Shown: positions 34,501 through 56,990, counted from the stretch's first letter. The stretch: DNA of 64,000 bases from Diploscapter coronatus (GCA_964036155.1 OZ038422.1:70393201-70457200), one strand, 5' to 3'. Program-made: numbers and translations. The notes: generated from the letters alone by a model not told the origin.

Positions 34501-37500
34501 GAGAGATCACTCGGGAATGGAAGCATTCCTGCACAACTTCGAAATAAAAAGAATTTTCCGAAAACAGGCGACAATCGTTTTACGATCATTTTGGGACTAT
34601 TTATGCACTTTTCATTTGATACATTATGCGATTTGTGCGCATATCTTCGAAATTCTTTGTCCCTCGGTTGTAGATAGTTACCATTTTGTAATTTTAATAC
34701 TTCATTACCTTTCTAGATAAAACAAAGTCGTTGATGTTCAGGGCATCATGAAGTCGTCTGCAAAGAAGCCAGAAGGAAAGAAGACTCCACTGAACAGTGA
34801 CAAGACGGAGGAACGCAGCAAGAAGGTGGCATTTGACATCAATAGCAGAGACAAGGACAATGCTCCTTCTACTGGTGAGTTGATTTGGATAATTAATTGA
34901 TTTTTTCTAATACCTCTTGATTACTAGCAATGATATAATAGTTACGACTTTGAACGCATTATGTGTAGGGACCTCAAACTCTTATCTTTTGCATTTTTTT
35001 TTCAAAAAAAAAGATAATTAAAAACACTAAAAATTGGAAGCAAATTCCTTTCAAAGTTGGTGTTCACAAAAAATCGCTATTAGAATCGATGAACCACTCA
35101 TAGAAATGGACTTTGGCCAGAAAGTTATATTAGAAAGTGTCCTCAGGCGCTCATGGGACTTATACCAAAAATCTTGTTCACTTTCCTGGTTGATTTTGGT
35201 GGCACCTTTCGATCAAAAATTATTCTAATTTTATTCTACCCCCACTAATGTTTTAGTTACATCTAATTTGACTATTTAGAGTAGAAAATTCACAGAAATT
35301 ATAAAACTATGCAACCCATTTGCAGTTCTAATTATGTGATTGCAGACGCTGCGAACAATCACCCCGTCGTGAAAGACAAAGAAGAAGAGCTGCCTCCTCT
35401 GAAAGTGCTGGAAGCGAAGAAGAAAGAAATCGAGGGATTCATCAAAGTGGCAGACAGCAAGTTGAAGGAATTATACAATGAAGTCGCCAGAGTCAAAGGG
35501 GAGATGGCGAAGCACTGCGCCAATCTCCAGGACACGCAGAACATGATCAACAGACACAATGAGGTGAGAGGAAGAAGGGGAATGAAGGAATTGGTAGAGG
35601 AATTGCAGATTGGCAAAGGGCAGGAGCACAGAAAGACGAACAAGGCTGAAGAAATGAAGATGGATGCTGGAGAGCATACAAAGAAGGTAAACTGAACTGG
35701 TTATTAAAATGAAAAATTGAATTTTTGCCTCATTTCTTTCTCGATCTGCATTACTTTGAGACGTTGGACTATTAGAATATTGGCATTTGATGAAATCGCA
35801 ATGATTCAGTAATTTCAGATCGAAGTACGCAGCAAGCAGGATGATAATTCGCACAAGAATAAGGTGAATATTGTGAAAAATCAATCGAAAATTCGGAGAT
35901 ACTGAATCATGGTTAACTCTAGTAAACATAAATTCCGGTGAAAGGGGAATGTGAGAGTAGGGGAAACTAATGCCAGCTTTTGACTGAAATTCAGTAATTA
36001 CTGAGATTTATTTTCGCTGGAATTTACCGGGATTCAGTAATTCGAAAATATTCGACTGAAATGTTGAATGATTCAGGAGAAATCGTCTCCCAAGAAGGAC
36101 AAAGAGAAAGGAAAGCCGACTGGGAAGACAGCTGGAGCGCATGTGACGAAGCAGAAGGAAAAGGATGTGCCTGAAAAGGTTCGATATGAATTGAAAATTC
36201 TACATTTGCTATTTTCTAAAACCAACTTACATTACGAAAAATAACCTACAGCGCTTCTGCAGAATTACATTTATTTGATCATTCTTACATGAAAACTTAT
36301 GTTTTCTGAAACATTCATCTATCATCCATTTTCAGAAGAAAAGGAAGGAAGAAGACGAAAAACCGTCGAGTTCGAAGCAGCCTGAAGAGAAGAAGATGGC
36401 TGACAAACCGAATGAAATGGTAAGGAATACATGAATGAAAAATCACAATTCATTCAAGATACTATCTTGAGGGAAGTGATCGTTTCCTTGCTGTCAGGGT
36501 TACAAATTGTGTACACGATTGAGTACATAACACGACACAACAAAAATCGTGTCGTGTATTTTGAAAATATATTACTTGAGGAAAGGAAAATGTACCAAAA
36601 TTTGCAGCCCTGCTTACCACTTCTCATCTTATTTCATATGGGCTTGTAGTTGCCAGCTATATCAGACATGGGGAATAAAGAAAATCTTAAATTGGCAGTT
36701 TCAGAGCGAATTCTCGAAGATGCTGAATATGCAGATCGAAAGACAGCCCAGGCCGAAGAAGAAACCCCAGCCACAGCCTGCAGCTACACAGGAAAACACG
36801 AGCTCATCACAGCCAAATACTGCCTCGTTCATTTTCAAAACCTCTGTCAACAATTTGCAATCTCCCTTCGCTACCAAGGTTCCTATCTTTAAAGAAGAAA
36901 AATTTGCAGGAAAATCTTATTATTGTGATCGTCGGATTACTTGATAGAAGATGGAAATAACATTTACACGCCCAAAACTAAAGTAGAGTGCATTTTGTAA
37001 ATCCACACCAATCGCGAATTGTTTCTTTTTCTAATCTTTTCTTGCCAAGTCCACAATTCAATGTGCATGGTTGCGCAATGCCTACTTGTTTATTTTTGCG
37101 CGGAATAAAATGCGTAATTTTTCATTTTCATCAAGTAACCGAACTTAACCAATAACTTTGGAGTGTTCAATGTTTTTTTGCCAAAAGATATCTTTTTAAC
37201 GACTGACATGGATTTATTTTCAGCCTTCCGTCTTCACGATTCCTCTTCGCAAACGTCCCTGTGTAAGTTTTCTGAGGATCAGACAAGTAATACTTCGGAT
37301 TTTCAGGAAGTGTTTGGAAACAACGCCCCTGATTTGGCTGCAAAGAAGGCAGCAATCAGTTCTGCAGGACATGCGTTTGCTCAACACAGCTCATCTCCAG
37401 GGAGAATCGATGTGAGTGGCACGGAATATAATTGGAAAGCATTAGCATCTAAATTTCACGCAGCGCTAGATCATTAATTGTGGATGGAAATGGTTGATAC

Positions 37501-40500
37501 TTGTTCTGTAATTCACGATTTTACGATTTTCTGTCGCACCACAATAATTATCGATCGCAGAATACCAAATTTTATCTTCATTTGAATAAGATTTCAATTG
37601 ACAAAATGATGTTTTTTTTTTTTAAATTTTATACAGGGACACATACTTGAAAAAGCTACAGACCTGCACCTTCCAAATGAAAACCTGGGTGAATAAGGAG
37701 AAGAGTAGGCAATGGTAAGGTGATCATGGTTTTGTAACAACGAGCACGTAATGTTGCACACTTTGACACCAAAATTTACCTACCAGGCCGTCCCTACCCT
37801 TAATGTAACTTCGAAGATCTATGTCTTTTACAAGTGTGCCCTACTCAAACTGTCTCATTCAAATATGTGCCCTTTTCAAGTGTGTGTCCCTATGTCAAAT
37901 TCGAGAAGCGGACAAAATTGCAAAATTATTTGGTTAAAAAATTCAGTTCGAATGTGGAATTTCTTTCAGAAATCTCCTCGACTTCTTCCCCAAATTCTGA
38001 AGCAGATGCCTAACAAATCGCCTGTACACAACCAGAATCAGCCCTTGAACAAACCAGCTCCTGCCTTACCCATTTCCAAGCTCTCTGAACTCCAGAGGAA
38101 CGAGCCATTGGTCAGATGAATCCTTAAACTTGTTCGCAATCATGAACGATGATTCAGAATGCCGAATTGTTCTCACCGAGGGCAGCCCCGGACGAAGTGA
38201 CGGACGACACGGAGTTGGACTCGAGCAAAGACTTGAGGGACGTCTTCGGCAACTTCATCATCGAGGTCAATTCCGATGCGACTGGCCATTTCGAGTACAA
38301 ATCCAGGAAGAAACTCCAGGATCATGACAGGTTAATCAATTGAATAAATGGCTGCATGTGCATGCTCAGCAAGCTTGAACAAAACAGGTTGGTTCGTACA
38401 AATAAGGAAATATGAGGTTAAAAATAGCTTCACAAACTTTTGTGAATATGATTTTGGCAAGATTACTGAGAAAAGTTGCCAATTTTTAAGCCTGGTCCAT
38501 TCCAATAGATGTGCTGATAAAGGAAAAGACTTGGATGAACTTGCAGCAAGAGTTGTTTATTTTTTATTTTAGCACAAGATCGCTAAAAAAATCGATCTCT
38601 CTGTATTTGTAGATACAGACAACTGTTATTTGTCATTAATCTAAATACAAGGGTCCAAAGAAATCGGTATTTCCAAAAATCCTATTATTTTCTTTCAGCG
38701 ATCAAACTCCTTCTGCCTCAGCCACTGCAAAGCCAAAGCCAGGATTGACAGGCCCTCCTGAGGTTATAACGATTGACGATGATGACGAAGTGGAGGTGGG
38801 TGATTGGATAAGCACATTGGCATGTTTGGGATATGAAAACTTTGAAGCTGATTAAAATGATAGATTTTTATGCAATCACAATACTCTAGATGGCATTTTG
38901 ATCAGAAAATAATGTATATACGTCAAGCTCAATTCATCACTAGGTGTTAGTACAGACATTGACAATCATTGCATTGCCTCTATCTTCTCTCAACGCTAAA
39001 TTCAGTACACACAGTATCTCTGCGCAAAAAAAGGCATAGAAAAAAGAACAAGGATAGAGTCAATGTTCTGAATGTCAAAGATTAAACGAGAATGATGTAG
39101 AAGTTTTCAGCAGGAACAGGAGAAGTTGACTGCGGAAGCGCGAGCGAGGGAAACTGCAGAAGCCTTCAAGAATGCAATGGCATTGATGGGTGGAGGAGCG
39201 GCCCACGTACAGACTGTCAAAGCTGCAAATGATGATTCTGGTAAATTTTACTGCTTTTGGAATCGAGAGGAATAGTGAAGTTTGTTGATGCACTTTCGCT
39301 TCTATAATAAGAACTGCCCAAAAATTAAAACCAAGATGTTTTCAATAGATTGTCGAATTTTCAGAAATGGGTGCAGAGTCGCACAGACAAGAGCAACCAG
39401 TCGAGCAGGAACAAGAACAGGAACAGGTAGATGAGAAGGAATTGTTGATTGCATAGGGCGATTGGACGAATTACAGGTGGACACCTTGGGCGCTGTGCAG
39501 AGGAATCAGGAGGCAGATAGAATGACCGTGCTCAATTTCGTCACTGCCAGGCAGAACAGACAGATGGCTGAGAACAGAGATAACGACATGTAAGTCGGAT
39601 TGATGCAGAAATTTTCAAGTTTTTTCCATTTTGACTATAAGAGTTTGTTATATTCTACGTCAGACTTGCAATTAAAAATCCGCACCCGTGGTGTTGTGCG
39701 AGACCGGGGGGGGTTCGGGCTCGGAATTTTCAAAGAAGTTGTAAGTCTGAGTTCCCTACTTCTTTTGAACCTATTCATTTTTGATTTCACTTAAGCTTGA
39801 AACAAACGTGTGAATTTACAGGCAATTTGACGATGACGACCCAGGCCTGATTATCGTGGACGACGAGGAAGAGCAGCAGAAGCGAGACCGAGAAGAGGAA
39901 GAGGAAGAGGAAGAAGTGCCTGAGGGATACACGACAATGCAACTGGACAACGGGGATGTGATGGCCATTCCTCTTCCTGCCGGTCAGCCTCTCCCGCCTG
40001 TTCCTCAGTACCACCATCCCGTGGCCGATGCACTCGCCGACAGACTCACCTCCGCGTTCGCTCAGGGCCCCATCGAGTTGACTCCTTTCGTGAACCCCGA
40101 TCAACAGGAAGAGAGAATCGACAGAAAGCCATTCATCATTAAAAAGCCAAGGTGAGTCAATGGTAACATTTTACGATTGTTTAAAATTTCCAAATTCTTT
40201 GATCGTACGAATTGTGATATACTAAAGAAGATTTTTCTCACATCAATTTGAAATCACATTTCTGCCTCGAATGTTGACTATAAACTTCGCGAATTTTTAG
40301 TCTGTCGTTCTGCAATTAGCAATTTTCTGGAGAATGTATTTTGCATCGGTGCATAAATATTGTTTCCCTAGTTATTTGTTTAATTTGCAGAGACGTGGAC
40401 GAACGATGGCAACTGATCAACGTGTCCAACCTGCCGCCTGTCGACCTCTGTAAGTCCTTCTTTCCTTCCCCTCAACTCTCAATTAATTCATTTGGCATTC

Positions 40501-43500
40501 AGCCGACAACTATTGTCGCTATGCAGAGCTCTATCCCGACCAAGTGAGCATTCGCTTCTACGGCCCCAGTCAATCCCTCCAGCAGGACATTCGCAATGGC
40601 TGCCTCAGGCACGTCAGGGGCAAGAAGAAGCAGACTCTTCAAATCAGGTTCGTCTTCTCGACTTTTCATTTTCATCCCTTAATTTCATCAATTGTATTTT
40701 TAAAAACTCGTAGGGTCAATATTTAAAGAGCTATTAGATTTGTCTAGTGCAAGGGTGAACGGAATTCTGATTCCGAGAGTTCTTTGGCTTCGAAATTCCC
40801 ATTAAGAGTTCAGAAAAATTTGACTTACGACTCCAATTCGGAATTTTTCAAAATTTAAATTCTTCACACCCTGGTATAATCCTAAATACTTTTGTCATAG
40901 ACTAAAATGATCCAAATTTACAGATTCGCTACTTTTCTCTATAAAAAGAATCTCCCAGATTTGTCATAAAAATGGTCCATATGTTTCATCTCAAATGATA
41001 TGTAGAATTCCTGTGTGTCTGTCGAGCTATTTATTCTTTGATTTGCAGTCTGGAGCCATTGGAAGAGTACGACGACAACCATCCTGTGATAATCGACGAG
41101 AGGAACGAGTACGAGAAGCAGGAAGATCTGTCGCGCGAGCAGCAGGAGAGTCAGGCTGCTGTCGCTCTGCGCAAAAACCTTCTCGTGGATGTCATCGATC
41201 GAAAGGTCTGATTCATTTCTTCTAGCAGGAAATATCCAACTTGTTGATTTTGCAGAGCGCGTTCCTCGCCTTCCTCAACTTCTGCCTGCATCCTCTGCCG
41301 ATTCGCGAGCCCCCTTCCTGCTATGGAAATGATGACATCATCATGGAATGGCCTCATCTTCAGGTTTGCTTTTTACATATAGGGAATTCATGAAATAAAC
41401 TTCAAAAATTCATAATGAATGCTTACGAGGGGATTTTTTGAAGTATCCGCCTCCGATTTGGCTGATCTTTCCCCAAAGGGATATTTCATGACGCTAATTT
41501 CAATTTTACACGCTATTTCTAGCTGTGTAAAACGGTTTCCTTGATTTCCTGACTGAATATTTGCACGCCAACACCTTTTATGTGTTGAGAGGAAAGAGTA
41601 CACATGCTTTCACATTATTCACACATTCTTGAGCAGATTCAATTAGTTGTTACCGATTGAATGAATTTCAGCTGCGTAATCAGATGAAAGCGAACAGAAG
41701 TCATCATCGCTATTGGATAGAGGAGGAGAGGCTGTTCTCCATCCAGGAAGAGGCCCACGTGTCCCTCGTCAAGGAGTTCGGTCTGCTCTCCGAAGATTCC
41801 TTTCTCTTCCCCTTCCCCCGCACGGCTGGATTCTGGTGGCCTGTCGTCATCCCTCACGATGGAGTCAGTCCTGCTGACAACTCGACGGACGTCAAAAATT
41901 TGTAAGTTTAGAAGTTTTGAAAATTTCAAAGGTGGGGCACCAATCGACAGAGTAAGCAAAATTATGCATTTTTGGCTAGGAAAAACTGCGAAAATAACGC
42001 TTCGATGAAAGGTTATGGTTTTTTAAACGCTATTTTGACCTTTTCCAGGCTGAAAATGACTAAATTTGCAAATGGGTCGGTAAAATCTATATTAATCGAC
42101 TACTCTAATCGATACGAAAAAATAGTTGAGACCAAATTTAGCCAAATCGGAGACTGATAGCTGGAAAACCTCCCTTGTTAGTTCAGAATAACCTGCACTC
42201 ACTATAAGATTTTGATGAGTTTATGAAGAGCGAATTTTTTATTGTCTAATTATTTTTTTGCAGCTTCAACTCCGGCGGCACTTTTAACATGTTCGTGAAC
42301 CAGACGTCGCCCTCTGCAGCGGTCGAGAAGGACCTGCTGATCAGCCACGATCCCGACTACCATAGGAGGAGGGTCGAGAGAGCCAGGAGGATGAGCAAAG
42401 GGGAAAGGATGGCCAAGGGCAGGTTCAGGGATCGCATCTGCTACAAGAGGAAGTTCCCCAAGGAAACCATGTAGGTTGACATTTTTCCTTTAGTTGAAGA
42501 TTTGAAATTGTGCAAGATATAATGCTCAACATTCAGTTCGTGTGTTAGTCAAGTGGAGTAAAGTGTGGATGAAAATACGCCAGAAAAACGCATAAACTAA
42601 AGTACGTATCCTGAAGCACAAGAAAGACATTGAAAAGACGATGAAAAGAGCTACATTAAAAATTGACGATTAACCTGCGTCCATACTACTCTATCTGACT
42701 AATGCAATATCAATACTGAGTTTGCATACATTCTTAAATTAAGTTTCTTGACGTCGCATTTTATGCACTGAAAATGGCTTCTTGTAAACTTCATCCAATC
42801 ATAAAACTAGGCTAGAATAGGGTAAGGCCGAATAGGTTGAACTGTTCGGACATATCCTCTTGATAAGCTGATAATTTGAAGATGACAACACAGAGTCTAT
42901 CCAACTCAGCTCCTACCCTTGTCATAAGAGTGAATGAAGTTTACAAAAGGCCGGAAAAATATGAGTTATGAAGTGAAATGAAATGATTTCAGCGAACAGG
43001 CCCGTGAGAATGAGCGCAAGCAGGAAGAGGAGAGACGCATCAGATACTCGAAACTGCGGGAAGAGCATCTGAGGCATAGCGAGATGGATAGGGGAATGGG
43101 AACGAGGCTTATGGATGGCGGAGAGCAGCCCGGTACGAGTGCCGCCACTGCACATCTCAATGCTCGTGCCAGAGGAGGGCTCGTTGAAAGTGACTGCACG
43201 CCTGCTGTGAACATGGATGAAAGTGTGTTTGACTTTTCTGTTCAATTGCACAATTGTAGTTCAATCTAAGACTAAGATTCCCAAGTATATATGCCAAGCT
43301 GAAGTTTGTGGTAGAATTCTTGCAAATTTTGATCGAAAAATTTAAACCCTCAAAATGAACATATTTTGGATAATGAATTCACACGCATACATATTTGTAC
43401 GAGCATCTCACGTTCCGATTTCTGACACAGAACCATTTTATCAGATTTATCGTCGATCTATATTATTACTAGCATCAGGTCTTTTATGACATTTTGAGTT

Positions 43501-46303
43501 TTTACGGTACTTCCTTCCTTTCCAAATTTTTTATTCCAAACCATCACGTTTCTATCAAAACGCATTTTGCAAAGGGGCGGAACTTGGGGACTCTACATAA
43601 AACTTTCAACTTATTCTTCTGTATTTATTCCTTATCTTTCACGCATTTCTGGAAATGAGAAGTATAGAAATGTCTTAAAATCATAAAGATTGATAATTCC
43701 CGCAAGTGGAAGTGAATAATTCAGAGAACATGTACAAGAAACCGGATGTGAATACGGACTGGAGTCGAGCCCTGGGCGACAACGTGCACGACTACTACAC
43801 CAAGTCAAGTGACGTCTCAACTGTGGGCACTCGAGCCGACAGCATCCTGCCCAACGCCTGGCACATCACCACAAACAGAACCTCGCTCGGCTCCCTTGCC
43901 AACAGATCTCACCACTTCATTCAGGTATGCGCCATAATAATTCCGAAGAAGAAGAACGGACTTTTTCACATGTCCCTTGTGTTCTTATACACAATGTATA
44001 ATATTCAAGATTCGATAATCACTTGTCAAAAACTCGAAAACGCCATCATTTTATAAAGAAAAATCGTCCATGGCCTTTCCAAATATTATTCGTGCACAGT
44101 TCGTTGTTTTCTTCTAGCCTTATCTCACTCTGCATAGAGGAATAATATAGCCTTCTGATGTACAACGCAGATTAGTCTACTTGATATTATTCATTTTTGG
44201 GAAGGCTCTGGACACATAGATAATCTATGATCGAAAATTTCAAAATGAGTTACAGAGTTTGAACGGAATGAACGAGCCGATCTACGACATCTGGAAGCAG
44301 ATCAAGGAGCAATTCAAATTCGGAGAGAGGAATGAGGATCGCGAGGAGCTCAGGAAGGCCGTCCTCGACAAAATGCAGAAACCCGCTATCGCAGCTGCCA
44401 TTCTGCATCAGGTTTGTTCGCTGATTCTGTTTCATGTTTGACTTGACACAAAAATCAGATGTTTAAAAGTGAACTATCGGCATGGATAGGCTAATTTTTT
44501 AGGGGAAATTTTCTAAATTCCCTCCGCAAATCTAATTGAAAGAAGCGATTCAGATAAATTTTCAGTATGAAACCTTTCAAGCTTGCAAAGTTAGTTGGTT
44601 TGCAGATGTGCGAACTGCCATATCAGAAGGAGAACGGAGATGCAGAAATGCGACATGGACTGCTGTCGAAGAGCGAGGCTGCGGATGCAGACGAGAGGAA
44701 CAAGGAAATCGAGACCATTGTGAGTGAAATTGCAGAAGATCAATCAACGGGAATTTATATTCCTTTAAAAGTGATGAAACATCGAAAAATGGAGATAAAC
44801 ACTTTCTCGAAAGATTTTATTCATTCATCTTGTTAGTCTATGAATTTCAATTCATGTCCGAATTTAGGGCATAGAATGCAAAAAAAAATCTACTCGTATA
44901 TGTATTGCAATTCGTTTTGTTGCGAGATCGATCGACTGCTTTCAGCTGCTCCGCTCGCAGCACGAAGGCATTCCCGTGGACTTCGATCGTCTGACTGCTC
45001 TGTGCGAAATCAGAGCCTGGGAGTGGAAGCACTGGCCTGTCATCTGGGACGCTCTCGCTACAAACTTCAGAGTCATTCGTAGGTTTTTCGTTTTCTAAAA
45101 TGAGATATTGAGTTTTTACTGAAACTACAATCATTTATCTTCTGAATAGCTTACTTTGTCATATCAACCCTTTCGATTTTTGCTTGATAAAATGAGTATT
45201 GTTTCAGCGCCAGTCTCGCAGATGATCTACGCCCGAATGCGCAAGGAGGACGGTACGGTGGACGACAAAATGCCTTTGAAGGAGGCCATCAACACTGCCT
45301 TCACTGAGGTCATCAAGCCAGAGCAGCGAGTCGCCAGGACCCAAAGGTTTTTTTTTTTCAAATCAATTTCAATTTGATGACATACATAGAATTTTCTTCA
45401 ATATGTTCAATATGAAAAATATAGTCAATCGTGAATCAGACTTCATTATCACTCTTCCTCAAGCCTTTTATTGCCAGCTTGTCGAATCCGCAATTTTAGC
45501 CTATTTACAAATCAATGTTTTACGAATCAAACATCTCCAGAATGAAGACCTGCGAGAGGGAGTACTCGAAGGAGGCTGAAAACCAGAAGAGCAGCATTGA
45601 GGTCCACCTCAAGAAACAGGTCGGGATTAGAATTTGATTTTTTACTTTATGAAAATAAAAAAAAAGATTTTATACATCATTCTTAAACTGTAAGAATGAG
45701 AATTTTGTTAGATCTAGAAATTAGACACTATTTTCTCTAGTGATCGAAACTTATGCCGATTGCGTTTCGAGCAATTTTTCACTGCTAACAAACTAGCCTA
45801 CAGTTCTTCAAACTTCATTATCAGTAATTTGAGGGCATTATATAAATGCTCTCACATATTCAAGACCATTTAGTTTTTATCTCGGAAGAAAAATCTTTAG
45901 AATCATGTATTTAAAAAAAAAAAAAATGAAAATTCAGAGGGAAGAAGAACGAAGGAGACGTGAAAAGGCTCGCAGAAGTCGACACGAGGAGAGGCAGATT
46001 CTGAACGAGCAGAGACATAATCTCGGTCGCAATCGCAATCGCAGTCGCAGTCGCAGCAGAGGCCCTTCTAGCTCCCGCTCTCAGTCCCATTCTCAATCCC
46101 ATTCCTATTCTCATTCCTATTCGCGTTCCCGCTCTCGCAGCCGAGTTTCCCCTGATCGCTCTCTTCACAAGCCCTCCTCCTCTCCTTCCTCTTCTAGCAA
46201 CGGTCCCTCTGGCTCCTGCACTCGGCTACGCACCACCCGCACCAGCTCTGCAGAGAACCACCTGCCTCCTTCAGAGGAACTCATTCTGCTCGATGAAGAG
46301 TAA
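31544..46303 (+). CDS. Large charged nuclear protein, 1,729 aa, 35 exons (unrecognised)
   Basis: I do not recognise the family. Thirty-five exons join in phase to exactly 1,730 codons (first 31544-31658, longest internal 35346-35686, last 45938-46303). Residues 1-170 are acidic, followed by a run of nine Lys (AAG repeat near 32175-32202). Residues about 200-650 are a KEKE-type low-complexity region with a helical stretch (EAKKKEIEGFIKVADSKLKE). The middle has two SUMO-interaction-like motifs (VITIDDDDE near 38760; LIIVDDEEE near 39850) and Gln/Glu repeats. The C-terminal 700 residues look folded and aromatic-rich (QVSIRFYGPSQSLQQDIRNG; FLAFLNFCLHPLPI; TAGFWWPVVIPHDG; IRAWEWKHWPVIWDALATNF). 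The last exon is an RE/RS-rich tail (RSRSRSR). A nuclear chromatin or RNA-processing scaffold is a guess. The ATG is 16 nt after a TTTCAG acceptor. The exon ending at 43222 has an alternative donor at 43189. Confidence 0.75.
32172..32204 (+). repeat. (AAG)n microsatellite encoding poly-Lys
   Basis: A run of AAG triplets inside exon 3 of the large nuclear-protein gene encodes a Lys run that probably acts as part of a nuclear localisation signal. Repeat-length variation here would stay in frame. Confidence 0.8.
33894..33990 (+). mobile_element. MITE-like element, GGAATT/GATTCC family, copy 2
   Basis: Starts GTGCGCGGAATTTCGATTCC and ends AAAATTCTGCACCCTTAG. The ends are inverted copies of each other, and the whole aligns with 40749-40875. 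It lies in an intron. Confidence 0.6.
37632..37893. mobile_element. TIR element, about 260 bp, in intron
   Basis: The left end AGGGACACATACTTGAAAA (37635 onward) is matched by the reverse complement of the right end (AGGGACACACACTTGAAAA on the minus strand, ending near 37892). These are terminal inverted repeats of about 20 bp with one mismatch. The interior is non-coding. It lies in the intron between exons ending 37411 and starting 37970. Confidence 0.7.
40749..40875 (+). mobile_element. MITE-like element, GGAATT/GATTCC family, copy 3
   Basis: Begins AAGGGTGAACGGAATTCTG and ends with its near reverse complement (AATTCTTCACACCCTGG). About 125 bp, non-coding, intronic, and aligned with 33894-33990. 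Confidence 0.65.
41425..41480 (+). repeat. Dispersed repeat fragment (also at 13636-13700)
   Basis: Shares the CTCCGATTTGGCTGAT core and about 25 bp upstream with 13636-13700. Intronic. Confidence 0.45.
43385..43615 (+). repeat. Dispersed repeat family A, intronic copy
   Basis: Aligns with 58945-59100: ACCATTTTA, CGATCTA, TTTTTACGGTACTTCCTT, CACGTTTCTA, AAAACGCATTTTGCAA, GGAACTTGGGGACT. It lies in the intron before the exon at 43725. Confidence 0.65.
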
Positions 46304-48319
46304 AAGAGTAGGAAGAATTTTTTTTTTTTTTTTTGAAGAAAAATATTGATAAAGATAAATCATATTCATTAGTAGAAGAAATGAGTTTTGCTTTTCTTGT
46401 GAAAAGTCCATTTGGATGTTAAAGTTTGTCGGATTTTCGCAGTTTTTTCCTTTAAAAATGAACATCTACGAAATTCCTGCTGTCAATATCCTTTACTTGA
46501 GCAAGAATAATTTTATGTTTTTCCGAATTATCTAAATGCTTTAATTTCAGATTGTCATCTTCCTCCTCTTTGCTTGCTGCCCCTCATCAGCTGGCCCATC
46601 TGTCATTCAAGCACTCAACTCCCCTATCTCTCAAAGATTCCATTCCAATTGTGTATCATTTTATCCAATCAATTACTTCTGAAACTGATCTCTTTTATAG
46701 AAATTATCCTTTAAGCTAATCTTAGGAGTTTTGTTAAAATATTGTACAGTAAAATGGGTCCTGCAATTGGCCCAAGACTATAATTCCCAATTGATCTAGA
46801 TTCATCTTATCCGAATTAACATATACCTACCAATAAGCCTATAGCCAAAATTCACATTCACCTCTCAACTCCGAGCCTCATTACCAATTTTTGCCTGTCC
46901 TCGACCGGCCACTTCCTGCTCCATCACCGTCTACAGAAAGCCCAACAAACCAAGTAGTAGCCCTGACAGGCCATTACAAATATAAACTGTAATAATTGAA
47001 ATATTGTGGCCTGACTTGGCTTGGCAAAAACGAACCGGGCAAAAAATAGTACAAACAATCTTAAATTCTAATCTTTCTACATTTCTACACTCGCCAATTC
47101 GTGCACAATAATTTGGATTTTAGATTTGTTTTCGTTGATTTTTTTTTAAAATTAATGCGTCTTTCTTCAAAAGGCGGTATTTATCTTCTTTCAAATGTTT
47201 TACATCGTTGTATTTCTGGAGAAATTGAACTGTCAGAAATGCAACTTTGTTATTTTTATTTTTTTGTTGAAAAGCTGTTTCTTTTTTCATCATAAGTCAC
47301 TATCCAATTCAACCCAAACTGCTTTAATCTAGATCTGACAAAATATCTTCTACTCTCTTCTTTCAACCGGGTTTCCCTTTCCAATTCACTTGCCATATAT
47401 GCTTTAATGCGGGATGCCATACTTATTTTTGGCGGTTACTTCACTTGGCAACAGATCAACAAATAATTTTACTTATCAGATGGCAATTTTTAATTAATAA
47501 AATAAAGGAATAAATGTTTATTGTATGAATATTTAGATCGGGGAAGTTGGAGATATTTAGTATGAAGTTCAACTTATTGAAGATTTTAACGAATACGCCG
47601 AAAGAAATAAGGATTGAAATTTTGAAATAAGACTAGACGGGATTGAATTTAAAAAATCGATTTGAAAAATATTAAAGTCGAATTTCCCTTTTCGGCTCTG
47701 ATGAAATGCATAATTGAATTCAGATGAAAATCTAGCACACTGAAAATGTGTCTGAAGGATACTTGCATAAATGAATCTTCTATTCTCGAGGAATATCCAA
47801 AATCTTAATGTAAAAATATTTATTTTTCTCATGTCAAATTGCAAAAATAAAGCTAAAATATGTAATGTTAGAATAGGAGAATAAATGACAAGAATAAGTT
47901 AGAGCTGAAACCTGCCAAGTTGAAGATAAACTCGTCTGAATAGCTAGCAAAAATACTGTTCAACAATCATAAATTAGAAAATAAATAATCTCGTAATGAA
48001 TGATATGCATCAGATTCCTATTACAGAATAAATGCGTCTGAATGATACAGATGATGAATTAGAAATTCTGAGAACATCTTTAGTTACTTGACCCAAACAT
48101 TTGTGCAGTCATTTGATTTTTCAGGAAGATCATCAAATGATAAACAAGTTTACTTCGATTAGATTACACAAGATACGAATATATAAATTTTCGGAAGAAT
48201 AATACAATTATTGCAAGAGAAAATGTCAAAGTAAAAAATTTAGCAAACCAGCAAATTGATCCCTGTTGAATTTGAAGAATAAATCACAGACCATGTTCTT
48301 TGACCGGGAGAATGAGATC
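46304..48319. other. Convergent intergenic region, nuclear-protein gene and ABCC gene
   Basis: AT-rich, with no supported gene. It holds the 3' flanks of two convergent genes: a poly-T tract at about 46319-46335, plus-strand AATAAA motifs near 47497-47512 and a minus-strand AATAAA near 47824-47819. Open frames are short and low in complexity. Confidence 0.6.
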
Positions 48320-56983
<8,664 letters not shown>

Positions 56984-56990
56984 CTGAAAC
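56984..56990 (-). promoter_or_regulatory. Candidate trans-splice acceptor, ABCC gene
   Basis: GTTTCAG is immediately followed by the ATG at 56983, leaving a zero-length cis 5' UTR. That is typical of spliced-leader genes and hard to explain otherwise. Confidence 0.6.
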
